DNA from: Actinomycetes bacterium
GTDB lineage: Bacteria; Actinomycetota; Actinomycetes; Propionibacteriales; Propionibacteriaceae
Length of the DNA: 5,432 nucleotides
Reading direction: 5' to 3'
Assembly (NCBI GenBank): GCA_021794705.1
Contig: JAJYQH010000024.1
Span: 1 to 5,432, forward strand
A program made the position numbers and the translations under genes. The stretch's first letter is position 1, and each line of letters begins with the position of its first letter. Positions 1 to 5,432 of the stretch are shown here, in pieces. Under the pieces are notes generated by a model, which was not told the DNA's origin, searched no databases, and saw only the letters and a program-made list of their open reading frames with translations.

Positions 1-14
1 CTACCCTGTCTATA
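1..14. other. Non-murE sequence at left edge (possible junction or contig-end artefact)
   Basis: Read on the minus strand, murE matches its family through GGC-AA of the GTNGK motif (positions 19-15). The next bases, positions 14 to 1, are TATAGACAGGGTAG, which is AT-rich against its surroundings and encodes IDRV instead of the expected P-loop Lys-Thr/Ser-Thr. The stretch is too short to identify. It could be the first bases of an inserted element, a rearrangement joint, or low-quality or chimeric sequence at a contig end. Confidence 0.4.
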
Positions 15-439
15 TTGCCGTTGGTGCCGGTGATCCCGAACAGGGTGAGCGAGCCGCTCGGGAACACCCGGGCCGCCGCGGCGGCCATGATCCGGCGGGG
101 ATCGTCGGCGACGACCGTGGGCAGCCCGGACGCCGTGCAGGCCGGAACTCCTTCGGGGTCGGTGAGGACGGCGGCGGCCCCGCGGGCGGCGGCGTCCCCG
201 GCGAAGGCGGCGCCGTGCGCGCGACTGCCCGGCAGCGCCACGTACAGCTCTCCCGTCGCGACGGTGCGCGAGTCGAGGCTGACGCCGGTGACCGCGACCG
301 AGTCCGCGTCCCGGGGAAGCCGGACGTCCAGGCCCGCGAACGCGGCGGCGAGGCTGACGGGACCGACGGTGCGGGGGCGCAGCGGCGCGGGGCCGGGTGG
401 GGTCTGGGGTGGCATGGTCACGGGCTCGCTGTCGCTCAC
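1..439 (-). CDS. murE: MurE, UDP-MurNAc-tripeptide ligase (N-terminal part, runs off or is broken at the left edge)
   Basis: MurE is the cytoplasmic ATP-dependent ligase that adds the third stem-peptide residue (usually meso-diaminopimelate in actinobacteria) to UDP-MurNAc-L-Ala-D-Glu. The 146 visible residues match the MurE N-terminal UDP-substrate domain: VSLDSRTVATGELYVALPG (about 53-71, with the family DSR at 56-58), AAARGAAAVLTDP (83-95) and then FGITGTNG (134-141), the start of the ATP P-loop. The GTG at 439-437 overlaps the ftsI stop by four bases (GTGA), the usual arrangement of a coupled operon. In-frame GTG (421) and ATG (415) are alternatives, and none has a strong ribosome binding site. 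The family expects Lys then Thr/Ser after GTNG, but here the frame reads Asn-Ile-Asp-Arg-Val from position 16 down. The homology therefore ends about 14 bases before the window edge. Identity is secure; whether the gene is intact cannot be seen. Confidence 0.9.
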   Translation of the reverse strand, partial: MSDSEPVTMPPQTPPGPAPLRPRTVGPVSLAAAFAGLDVRLPRDADSVAVTGVSLDSRTVATGELYVALPGSRAHGAAFAGDAAARGAAAVLTDPEGVPACTASGLPTVVADDPRRIMAAAAARVFPSGSLTLFGITGTNGNIDRV

Positions 440-2454
440 TTGAAGGTGAGCGGCTCCACGCGCGCCGGAGTGGTCGACGGCGCCACCCCGTAGCGGGGAA
501 GGGCGAGTTGCATGAGCTGCTTCACCACCGGCACCGCGATGACGCCACCCTCGGTGCCGTGGATCGGCTTGTTGATGACGACGTAGACGAGGATCTGCGG
601 GTTCTCGACCGGGGCGACCCCGACGAAGCTCGCGGTGTAGCCGTTCTTGGCCCCGTCGCTCGCGATCTCCGCGGTGCCCGACTTGCCGGCCATCCGGTAG
701 TTGGGGATCTCACGGGTGCCGCCGCCGATCTGGGTGATCACGGACTCCATCATGTCAAGAACCTGCGAGGCCGCCTGCTGGGAGACCACCCGGCGGGGTT
801 CGGGGGTGGGCAGCGCCACCGGGTTGCCCGACCCGTCGACCGCCGACTTGAGGATGGTCGGCGGGTTGTAGACACCGCCGTTGGCGACGGCGGCGACAGC
901 GGCGGCCATCTGGATCGCGGTGACCGAGATTCCCTGTCCGAAGGAGATCTGGTCGCGGGTGTAGTCGGGCATGTTCACGCTGGGGACGTACCCCCCCGAC
1001 TCCCCCGGCAACCCGATGCCCGTGGGCTGCCCCAGCCCGAAGGCCCTGAGGTGGTCGACGAACGACTGCTTCGACATCGTCCGGGACAGCTCGGTCATGC
1101 CGATGTTCGAGGAGTTGGCGATGACGCCGCGGGCGGTCATGTTCACCGTGCCGTGGGCGTACACGTCGTGGATGTACCCCCCGCCGCTCGCGATCCGCGG
1201 CGGGACGACGACGTGCGTGTCCGCGGTGACCAGGCCCTGGTCGGCCAGCGTCGCCATGGTGAGCACCTTCTCCACCGACCCCGGTTCGTACGGCGACGTG
1301 ACGGCCGCGTTGCCCAGCTCGTCGAGGTTGGCCTTGGCCATGTTGTTCGGGTCGAACCCCGGCGTCGTCGCCATCGCCAGCACCTCGCCGGTCTTGACGT
1401 TCATGACGATCGCCGTGCCGCTCTTCGCCGCGGTCGCCTTCACCTGTGCGGCGATCGCGTTCTGGGCGAGCAGCTGCATCTCGCTGTCGATCGTCAGCGT
1501 GTAGCTCGTCCCGTTGACCGCGGGGGTGAGGGTGGAGTTGCCGAGCGGGATGCGGCCGTACGCGGCCACCTCGTAGCTCTCGCGACCGGGCACGCCGCTC
1601 AGGGAGTTGTTGAGCGTGTACTCGAGCCCGCCGCCACCGTTGCCGTTGGCGCGCATGAAGCCGACGATGTTGGAGGCGACGGAGCCGGCGGGATAGACGC
1701 GGATGGGGTCGTCCTCCTTGTGGATTCCGTACCAGGAGGAGACCTTGTGGCCGTCGACCTCGCCGCCCTTGGCCAGCTCGTTGGCGATCTGCACGTAGGT
1801 CCAGGCGGGCACCCTGGTCTTGACGACCTGGTACATGCTCCACTTCGACGAGTTCGGCTGCTTCGCGGTGAGGAACGTGAGGTAGTCGTTGGGCGAGCCG
1901 CCCAGGTACTTCGCGAGCACGGTCGCGATGGCGTGCGGCGCGGCCTGCGCGGCCGCCTGCTGGGACGCCGTGAGCGTGAGCCGCGGGTCGACGCCGTTGG
2001 TCGCGATGATCGAGGGGTCGGCGATGATCCGCACCGCAGCCTCACTCGTGGCGAGCACCCGGCCGTTGCGGTCGACGATCTCCCCGCGCGTCGGCAGCAA
2101 CTCCTGGGTGCGGGTCATCTGCTTGGCGGCCGCGACCGCGTACGACTGCGACTCCAGGGCCTGCAGCTGGAACGCGCGGCCCAGCAGCAGCACGAGGGCC
2201 AGCGTCACCAGGCCGATGAGGATCCGCAGGCGCCGCCCCGAGTTCGCGAGAGGGAACCGGCGCCTGGACCGGTACGACCTCGACCCGGGACGCCGCGACG
2301 ACCCGCTGCGGCCGCCGCCCGACGGCGTCCGGTGCCCCGAGCGGCTGATTCGGCCGCGGCCGTCGCCCGAACCGGCACGGGAGGCCGGCTCGGAGCCTGG
2401 CCTCCCGCGGTGCTGATGGGATCGGGGTGCGTGCGGGTCGCTCGGGCCTGCCAT
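436..2454 (-). CDS. ftsI: FtsI / PBP2-class septal peptidoglycan D,D-transpeptidase
   Basis: This class B penicillin-binding protein of 672 residues cross-links septal peptidoglycan during division. In order: an Arg/Ser/Gly-rich cytoplasmic leader (1-76), one transmembrane helix (about 77-95, ILIGLVTLALVLLLG), the dimerisation/pedestal domain with RGEIVDRNG (123-131), and the transpeptidase domain. All three catalytic motifs are present: SVEK with nucleophile Ser393 and Lys396 (after YEPG), SSN at 448-450, and KSGT at 591-594. No PASTA repeats follow, and the protein ends about 78 residues after KSGT. The ATG at 2454 shares one base with the ftsL-like stop (TGATG) and has TGGAGG six bases upstream. 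The open frame continues upstream into the ftsL-like gene, but that extension is only an out-of-frame reading of it. Downstream, its stop overlaps the murE GTG. Called pbpB in mycobacteria. Confidence 0.96.
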   Translation of the reverse strand: MAGPSDPHAPRSHQHRGRPGSEPASRAGSGDGRGRISRSGHRTPSGGGRSGSSRRPGSRSYRSRRRFPLANSGRRLRILIGLVTLALVLLLGRAFQLQALESQSYAVAAAKQMTRTQELLPTRGEIVDRNGRVLATSEAAVRIIADPSIIATNGVDPRLTLTASQQAAAQAAPHAIATVLAKYLGGSPNDYLTFLTAKQPNSSKWSMYQVVKTRVPAWTYVQIANELAKGGEVDGHKVSSWYGIHKEDDPIRVYPAGSVASNIVGFMRANGNGGGGLEYTLNNSLSGVPGRESYEVAAYGRIPLGNSTLTPAVNGTSYTLTIDSEMQLLAQNAIAAQVKATAAKSGTAIVMNVKTGEVLAMATTPGFDPNNMAKANLDELGNAAVTSPYEPGSVEKVLTMATLADQGLVTADTHVVVPPRIASGGGYIHDVYAHGTVNMTARGVIANSSNIGMTELSRTMSKQSFVDHLRAFGLGQPTGIGLPGESGGYVPSVNMPDYTRDQISFGQGISVTAIQMAAAVAAVANGGVYNPPTILKSAVDGSGNPVALPTPEPRRVVSQQAASQVLDMMESVITQIGGGTREIPNYRMAGKSGTAEIASDGAKNGYTASFVGVAPVENPQILVYVVINKPIHGTEGGVIAVPVVKQLMQLALPRYGVAPSTTPARVEPLTFK

Positions 2455-3107
2455 CAGTGACCTCCAGACGACGACGCCGTGGAGTGTGCCGACGCGGTCG
2501 CGCGGGCCAGCGGCTTCGCCTGCGCCGATTGTGCACCGGTGGGCTTCGAGGCGGCGGTTGGCGCGGCCGAGGGCGCGGTGACCGGTGGCGCCGTCGGGAG
2601 ACCCTGCGGGGCCGGCGCCGGGGTGGGCTGGGACGTGGGCTTGGGCGCCATCGCCTTCGTCCGGGCCGCGGCGATGCCGGCGTCCTGGTTGTAGATCGAC
2701 GCGCCGCTCTGGTCGAGCATCTCGTGCCCGGTGACCGGGGTCGGCGTGCCGATGATCGCGCCGGTGCGCAGGTTGATGAACACGGGCGCCGGGTTGGGAC
2801 GCATCCCCAGCTGCCATGCCCGGTGGCTCAGCTGGGTGACCGAGGACAGCTGCTCGACCTGGGTCTGCAGGCTGGCCTCCTGGTAGCTCAGTTCGGCGTC
2901 CTGGGAGCGCAGGTTGCTCAGCTGGTCGGCGCGCTGCTGCAGCTGCACCGAGAGCACCAGCACGCCGACCATGCCCAGCGCGACCATCACCGCGAGCACG
3001 ATGAGGAACGGCAGCCGGGCCAGCCTGCCCCGTGTCCGCGGCAGCGGTCGCAGCCGGCTGCCTGATGCCCATGTCGGTGACTCGACCGGAGCCAGTACTG
3101 CGCTCAT
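2454..3107 (-). CDS. ftsL: FtsL-like bitopic cell-division membrane protein
   Basis: This is a 217-residue membrane protein in the place where dcw clusters carry ftsL, between rsmH and ftsI. It has a short basic cytoplasmic leader (1-32), one transmembrane helix (about 33-54, [22 protein letters not shown]) and then a Gln/Leu-rich predicted coiled coil (about 56-95, [20 protein letters not shown]). Next comes [17 protein letters not shown] (97-113), which resembles the conserved C-terminal part of FtsL/DivIC-type proteins. The remaining 65 or so residues (152-217) are a low-complexity Ala/Pro/Thr/Ser tail. By family knowledge it would join FtsQ and FtsB/DivIC at the septum and help activate FtsW-FtsI. 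FtsL proteins diverge strongly in sequence, so the call rests on topology, coiled coil and position. The ATG at 3107 overlaps the rsmH stop by four bases (ATGA) and has GAGGGAGG just upstream. Confidence 0.82.
   Translation of the reverse strand: MSAVLAPVESPTWASGSRLRPLPRTRGRLARLPFLIVLAVMVALGMVGVLVLSVQLQQRADQLSNLRSQDAELSYQEASLQTQVEQLSSVTQLSHRAWQLGMRPNPAPVFINLRTGAIIGTPTPVTGHEMLDQSGASIYNQDAGIAAARTKAMAPKPTSQPTPAPAPQGLPTAPPVTAPSAAPTAASKPTGAQSAQAKPLARATASAHSTASSSGGH
2461..2466 (-). promoter_or_regulatory. Ribosome binding site of ftsI
   Basis: On the minus strand TGGAGG lies six bases before the ATG at 2454, inside the last codons of the ftsL-like gene. It is the best Shine-Dalgarno match near any possible ftsI start and fixes the start there. 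The much longer open frame upstream is not used. Confidence 0.75.
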
Positions 3108-4123
3108 GCCGCCTCCCTCACTCGTTCGATCACCCGCAGTCGTGCCGACGCGGATCGTGGATTTGCGGTGATTTCCTCGGCCTCGGGGCGTTCGGCCCCT
3201 CGGGTCACGAGACGGAACCGGGCGCGCAGCGCCTCGGGGACGACGGGCAGCCCGGGTGGGGCGGTGTCGCTGCTCGCCGCGGCGAACGCCTGCTTGACCA
3301 TCCGGTCCTCCAGCGAGTGGTAGGCGAGCACGGCCAGCCGGCCGCCCACGGCGAGCGCGTCCAGCGCCCCGGGGAGCACCCGGCGCAGGGCGTCCAGCTC
3401 GCCGTTCACCTCGATCCGCAGGGCCTGGAACACCCGCTTGGCGGGGTGCCCGCGTCCCTTGCGCGCGGCCATCGGGATGGCCGCCGTGATCACCTCGACC
3501 AGCCGCCCGGAGGTGGAGAAGGGCTCCGCGGCCCGGGCGGCGACGATGCGGTCGGCGATCCGCTGCGCGAAGGGTTCCTCCCCGTAGGTGCGGAAGAGCC
3601 GCGCGAGGTCGGGGGCCGTGCGCTCGTTGAGGATGGCGGCGGCGGTGAGTGGCTGGGCGGGGTCCATCCGCATGTCGAGCGGGGCGTCGACCGCGTAGGA
3701 GAAGCCGCGGTCGGTCTCGTCGATCTGCAGCGACGACAGCCCGAGGTCGAGCAGGATCGCCTCGACATGGTCGAGGCGGAGGCGCTGCAACACCTCGGGC
3801 AGCTCGTCGAAGACGGCCCGGACCAGCTGCACCCGGTCGGCGAAGCGGGCGAGGCGGGCCCCGGCGAGGCGGAGGGCGTCGGGATCACGGTCGATGCCGA
3901 CGAGGTGGCAGCCGGGGCTGGCCGAGAGCACGGCCTCGGCGTGGCCGCCCATGCCCAGCGTGCCGTCGACGTAGGTCGTCGCCCCCGGGCCCCCGAGGGG
4001 CTCGGCGAGCAGGGCGACGATCCGGTCGCGCATCACGGGCACGTGCCGGTGCTGGGCGTCGGCGGCGGGCGGGTCGGCCGGGGCGGCACCGGCGTCCGGC
4101 ACCGGCGGCTGCACCATCTCCAT
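3104..4123 (-). CDS. rsmH: RsmH (MraW), 16S rRNA m4C1402 N4-methyltransferase
   Basis: RsmH is an S-adenosylmethionine-dependent methyltransferase that modifies N4 of C1402 in the decoding centre of 16S rRNA. The 339 residues show the family in order: HVPVM (27-31), SAM motif [17 protein letters not shown] (51-66), the ribose-binding acidic strand [11 protein letters not shown] (74-84), [13 protein letters not shown] with DRGFSY (123-143), the DAPLDMRMD signature (146-154), [15 protein letters not shown] (229-243) and [13 protein letters not shown] (268-280). The C-terminus [15 protein letters not shown] is also typical. Length is normal for the family apart from a Pro/Ala-rich leader of about 26 residues before HVPVM. 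The ATG at 4123 follows GTGGGG at a plausible spacing; the ATG at 4117 (residue 3) is an alternative. It is the first gene of the overlapping rsmH–ftsL–ftsI–murE series and sits after a 192-bp gap holding a large inverted repeat. Confidence 0.97.
   Translation of the reverse strand: MEMVQPPVPDAGAAPADPPAADAQHRHVPVMRDRIVALLAEPLGGPGATTYVDGTLGMGGHAEAVLSASPGCHLVGIDRDPDALRLAGARLARFADRVQLVRAVFDELPEVLQRLRLDHVEAILLDLGLSSLQIDETDRGFSYAVDAPLDMRMDPAQPLTAAAILNERTAPDLARLFRTYGEEPFAQRIADRIVAARAAEPFSTSGRLVEVITAAIPMAARKGRGHPAKRVFQALRIEVNGELDALRRVLPGALDALAVGGRLAVLAYHSLEDRMVKQAFAAASSDTAPPGLPVVPEALRARFRLVTRGAERPEAEEITANPRSASARLRVIERVREAA
3112..3119 (-). promoter_or_regulatory. Ribosome binding site of the ftsL-like gene
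   Basis: GAGGGAGG on the minus strand ends four bases before the ATG at 3107. It lies within the last codons of rsmH, consistent with translational coupling across the ATGA overlap. Confidence 0.7.
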
Positions 4124-4195
4124 GTCGACCCCACGTCATCGCATCGGCTACTGCTCGTCTCGTGCCGGAGCTGGGCTCCGCCGGCCTGGGCCGGT

Positions 4196-4304
4196 GGATT
4201 GTGCGTCGGGGTTTCGACCCGGAACCCGGTGAGTTGTCGACCTGGCACCGGGGAAGGTGCGCCAGGGCGACGGGGTTCCGGACCGAAGCCTCGCGGCACA
4301 ATCC
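4196..4304 (-). promoter_or_regulatory. Nested inverted repeat / probable structured RNA leader of rsmH (mraW RNA motif candidate)
   Basis: Two 35-base arms, 4196-4230 and 4270-4304, are inverted copies matching at 28 of 35 positions. The outer nine bases (GGATTGTGC and GCACAATCC) are perfect. The 39-base centre holds a second hairpin: CCTGG and CCAGG, then CACC and GGTG, around a six-base loop (4241-4266), with a two-base bulge on one side. Transcribed from mraZ toward rsmH, the whole 109 bases could fold into one long interrupted stem ending 72 bases before the rsmH start. Established knowledge: a conserved RNA structure called the mraW RNA motif was described upstream of mraW (rsmH) genes in Actinobacteria and was proposed to be cis-regulatory. 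Position and phylum fit that motif, but I could not check its consensus. There is no U-tract after the stem, so it does not look like a simple intrinsic terminator. A small palindromic mobile repeat is the main alternative. Confidence 0.55.
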
Positions 4305-4315
4305 GGTTCGCCCGG

Positions 4316-4744
4316 TCAGGTGACCGGGAAGATCTCGCCGTCCATGTCGGCGAAGGTTTCTTCCTGCTCGGCGTCGTAGGCCGCCCACGTCGCGGCGTCC
4401 CAGACCTCGATCCGGTTCACGGCTCCCACCACGACGATGTCGCGGTCGAGGCCGGCGTAGTCGCGCAGCGGCGGCGGGATCGTCACCCGCCCCTGCTTGT
4501 CGGCCACCCCCTCGGTGGCGGAGCCGCCGAACTGCCGCTGGAACTGGCGAACCCGCTTGAGGCTGTCGGGGGCCGTGCTCACGGGAGTGACCATGCGCAG
4601 GAAGTCCTCCCGTGTGTAGATGGCCAGACAGTGGTCGTAGTTCTTGGTGATCACGAAGCCCTCGTCGAGGCCTTCGCGGAATTTCGCCGGGAGAAAGAAG
4701 CGGCCCTTGTCATCGAGCTTCGGGTAGTGGGTGCCGAGAAACAC
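4316..4744 (-). CDS. mraZ: MraZ, DNA-binding regulator of the dcw operon
   Basis: MraZ is a ring-forming DNA-binding protein built from two SpoVT/AbrB-like half-repeats, and it regulates dcw cluster transcription. The 142-residue product shows both repeats with the family DxxxR signature: [14 protein letters not shown] (11-24, Asp11 and Arg15) and [18 protein letters not shown] (82-99, Asp82 and Arg86). [17 protein letters not shown] (104-120) is the usual C-terminal part. I chose the GTG at 4744 because it gives the family N-terminus [15 protein letters not shown], is preceded by GAAGGGGG at seven bases, and gives a normal length. An in-frame GTG at 4762 would add six residues, but it lies within the operator-like repeats and would bury the ribosome binding site inside the gene. 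It is the first gene of the minus-strand operon, 192 bp before rsmH, and probably autoregulated through the boxes upstream. Confidence 0.96.
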   Translation of the reverse strand: MFLGTHYPKLDDKGRFFLPAKFREGLDEGFVITKNYDHCLAIYTREDFLRMVTPVSTAPDSLKRVRQFQRQFGGSATEGVADKQGRVTIPPPLRDYAGLDRDIVVVGAVNRIEVWDAATWAAYDAEQEETFADMDGEIFPVT

Positions 4745-4751
4745 GCCGGCA

Positions 4752-4759
4752 CCCCCTTC
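4752..4759 (-). promoter_or_regulatory. Ribosome binding site of mraZ
   Basis: GAAGGGGG on the minus strand lies seven bases before the GTG at 4744. This supports the internal GTG over the upstream in-frame GTG at 4762. Confidence 0.7.
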
Positions 4760-4761
4760 CA

Positions 4762-4839
4762 CTCCACGTGGTCACCACTGCCCTCCATTTCGCTCCACCA
4801 TACTCCACTTCGCTCCACCGGGACCACCCCTCGCACCAC
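4762..4839 (-). promoter_or_regulatory. Array of GTGG(A/T)G boxes: probable MraZ operator
   Basis: On the minus strand, six-base boxes begin at 4818 (GTGGAG), 4808 (GTGGAG), 4798 (GTGGAG), 4788 (ATGGAG) and 4778 (GTGGTG), exactly 10 bases apart. Looser members start at 4767 (GTGGAG, 11 bases on), 4827 (GTGGTC) and 4839 (GTGGTG). The core is a pair of 16-base direct repeats, GTGGAGCGAA(G/A)TGGAG, at 4803-4818 and 4783-4798, matching at 15 of 16. MraZ is known to bind short direct TGGG-like repeats at 10-bp spacing just upstream of its own gene in other bacteria, so this is very likely its operator. The phasing puts every box on one face of the helix, fitting a ring-shaped oligomer. The array begins 18 bases before the mraZ start codon. 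Confidence 0.8.
4797..4826 (-). promoter_or_regulatory. Weak candidate promoter of mraZ inside the box array
   Basis: On the minus strand TATGGT (4802-4797) fits the actinobacterial -10 pattern TAnnnT. The hexamer 18 bases upstream, TGGTCC (4826-4821), is a poor -35. If used, transcription would begin near 4790, and the MraZ boxes would overlap the promoter, which fits repression. The motif is short and could be chance. Confidence 0.3.
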
Positions 4840-4863
4840 TCCCGCGGCGTGTCGGCGGCCGGG

Positions 4864-4869
4864 TATCTT
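4864..4869 (+). promoter_or_regulatory. Weak candidate -10 element for the moxR gene
   Basis: TATCTT stands out in otherwise very GC-rich DNA and fits TAnnnT. It lies 79 bases before the moxR start codon. No convincing -35 is visible 16-18 bases upstream. It is suggestive only. Confidence 0.25.
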
Positions 4870-4948
4870 GGGCGCGAGGGCTTGTGCAGTCCGCATCGCC
4901 GGTTCGGGGCTCGGCGCACACGCCACGGGACGTCACGCAGGGAGTCAC

Positions 4949-5432
4949 GTGAGCATTGACGACGCCGATCGCCGGCACCTCAGCGCGGTCATCGACGAGG
5001 TCCGGGGCGCCATGTCGCAGGTCATCGAGGGCAAGAGCGACCAGATCGACACCTCGCTCGCGACCCTGTTGGCGGAGGGCCACCTGCTGCTCGAGGACGT
5101 TCCGGGCGTGGGCAAGACGATGCTCGCCAAGGCGCTCGCGCGGGCCATCGACTGTTCGGTGCACCGCATCCAGTTCACGCCCGACCTGCTGCCGGGCGAC
5201 ATCACGGGGATGAGCGTCTTCAATCAGGAGACGCGCGAGTTCGAGTTCAAGCCCGGCGGCGTCTTCGCCAACATCGTCGTCGGCGACGAGATCAACCGGG
5301 CCTCCCCCAAGACACAGTCCGCGCTGCTGGAGGCGATGGCCGAGCGCACCGTGTCGGTCGACGGGGTCACCCACCGGCTCGAGGCCCCGTTCATGGTGGT
5401 CGCCACCCAGAACCCCATCGAGATGGAGGGCA
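4949..5432 (+). CDS. moxR: MoxR-family AAA+ ATPase (N-terminal part, continues past the right edge)
   Basis: MoxR ATPases are AAA+ proteins thought to act as chaperones for assembly or activation of partner proteins, often together with DUF58 (von Willebrand-like) and transglutaminase-domain membrane proteins encoded next to them. The 161 visible residues show the leader with [12 protein letters not shown] (23-34), Walker A in [15 protein letters not shown] (49-63, Lys56 and Thr57), the family stretch [13 protein letters not shown] (75-87), Walker [22 protein letters not shown] (110-130, Asp113-Glu114), and sensor 1 in ATQNPIE (152-158, Asn155). The GTG at 4949 has AGGGAG four bases upstream. 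The start gives a normal MoxR N-terminus, and the frame is open to the edge. It is transcribed divergently from mraZ across a 204-bp region. The substrate cannot be told from this part, and the partner genes would lie beyond the window. Confidence 0.94.
   Translation, partial: MSIDDADRRHLSAVIDEVRGAMSQVIEGKSDQIDTSLATLLAEGHLLLEDVPGVGKTMLAKALARAIDCSVHRIQFTPDLLPGDITGMSVFNQETREFEFKPGGVFANIVVGDEINRASPKTQSALLEAMAERTVSVDGVTHRLEAPFMVVATQNPIEMEG

Noticed and set aside
991..997. Run of seven C residues in ftsI that might hide a frameshift
   Set aside because: The FtsI frame continues through it (GESGGYVPS) with intact homology on both sides, so there is no sign of an error or slippage.
397..2460. Very long plus-strand open frame (687 codons) opposite ftsI
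   Set aside because: It is antisense to ftsI, whose three catalytic motifs are clear. The translation is an Arg/Gly/Asp/Val/His-rich low-complexity product with no recognisable domain, the usual shadow of a GC-rich gene.
2455..3072. Upstream in-frame extension of ftsI giving an 878-residue protein
   Set aside because: The extra part overlaps the ftsL-like gene in another frame and has no domain. The ATG at 2454 has a strong ribosome binding site and the expected FtsI N-terminus.
4241..4266. Hairpin between mraZ and rsmH as an intrinsic terminator
   Set aside because: No U-tract follows on either strand, and it is the centre of the larger inverted repeat, so a leader structure is more likely.
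3649..4323. Arg/Gly-rich plus-strand open frame across rsmH and the mraZ–rsmH gap
   Set aside because: Composition is typical of a shadow frame, it lies opposite a certain gene, and no start signal or domain is seen.
4932..4948. Direct repeat GTCAC near the moxR start as a possible operator
   Set aside because: Five bases repeated once in GC-rich DNA is expected by chance, and the second copy abuts the start codon next to the ribosome binding site.
4772..5374. Minus-strand open frame of 200 codons opposite moxR
   Set aside because: It lies antisense to the Walker A, Walker B and sensor motifs of a clear MoxR gene and crosses the mraZ operator region.

Overview
The window is the promoter-proximal part of a division and cell-wall (dcw) cluster from a very GC-rich bacterium, almost certainly an actinomycete. 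The evidence is the GC-saturated third codon positions, the GTG starts, the order mraZ–rsmH–ftsL-like–ftsI–murE, the FtsL-like protein with a Pro/Ala-rich tail, and the FtsI with an Arg/Ser/Gly-rich cytoplasmic leader. The Pseudonocardiales/Mycobacteriales side of the phylum is a plausible guess from gene content. The sequence alone does not fix genus or species.

Layout, right to left on the minus strand: mraZ (GTG start at 4744) is followed by a 192-bp gap containing a 109-bp nested inverted repeat. Then come rsmH (start 4123), an ftsL-like gene (start 3107), ftsI (start 2454) and the first third of murE (start about 439). The last four genes overlap by 4, 1 and 4 bases, so they are transcribed and translated as a coupled unit. 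On the plus strand a MoxR-family AAA+ ATPase gene starts at 4949 and runs off the right edge. It diverges from mraZ across a 204-bp intergenic region.

How the genes work together: MraZ is a DNA-binding regulator of dcw operons. The intergenic DNA upstream of mraZ carries a striking series of GTGG(A/T)G boxes at about 10-bp steps, which look like its own operator. RsmH methylates 16S rRNA. The FtsL-like protein and FtsI are septal membrane proteins, FtsI being the septal transpeptidase. MurE adds the third amino acid of the peptidoglycan stem peptide.

The coding content is ordinary. Three non-coding or boundary features deserve attention: the MraZ-box array, the 109-bp inverted repeat just before rsmH (probable cis-acting RNA leader, in the position of the described actinobacterial mraW RNA motif), and the extreme left edge. 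There murE stops matching its family exactly inside the ATP-binding GTNGK motif, and the last 14 bases look foreign. I see no defence system, CRISPR array, tRNA, rRNA or complete mobile element.
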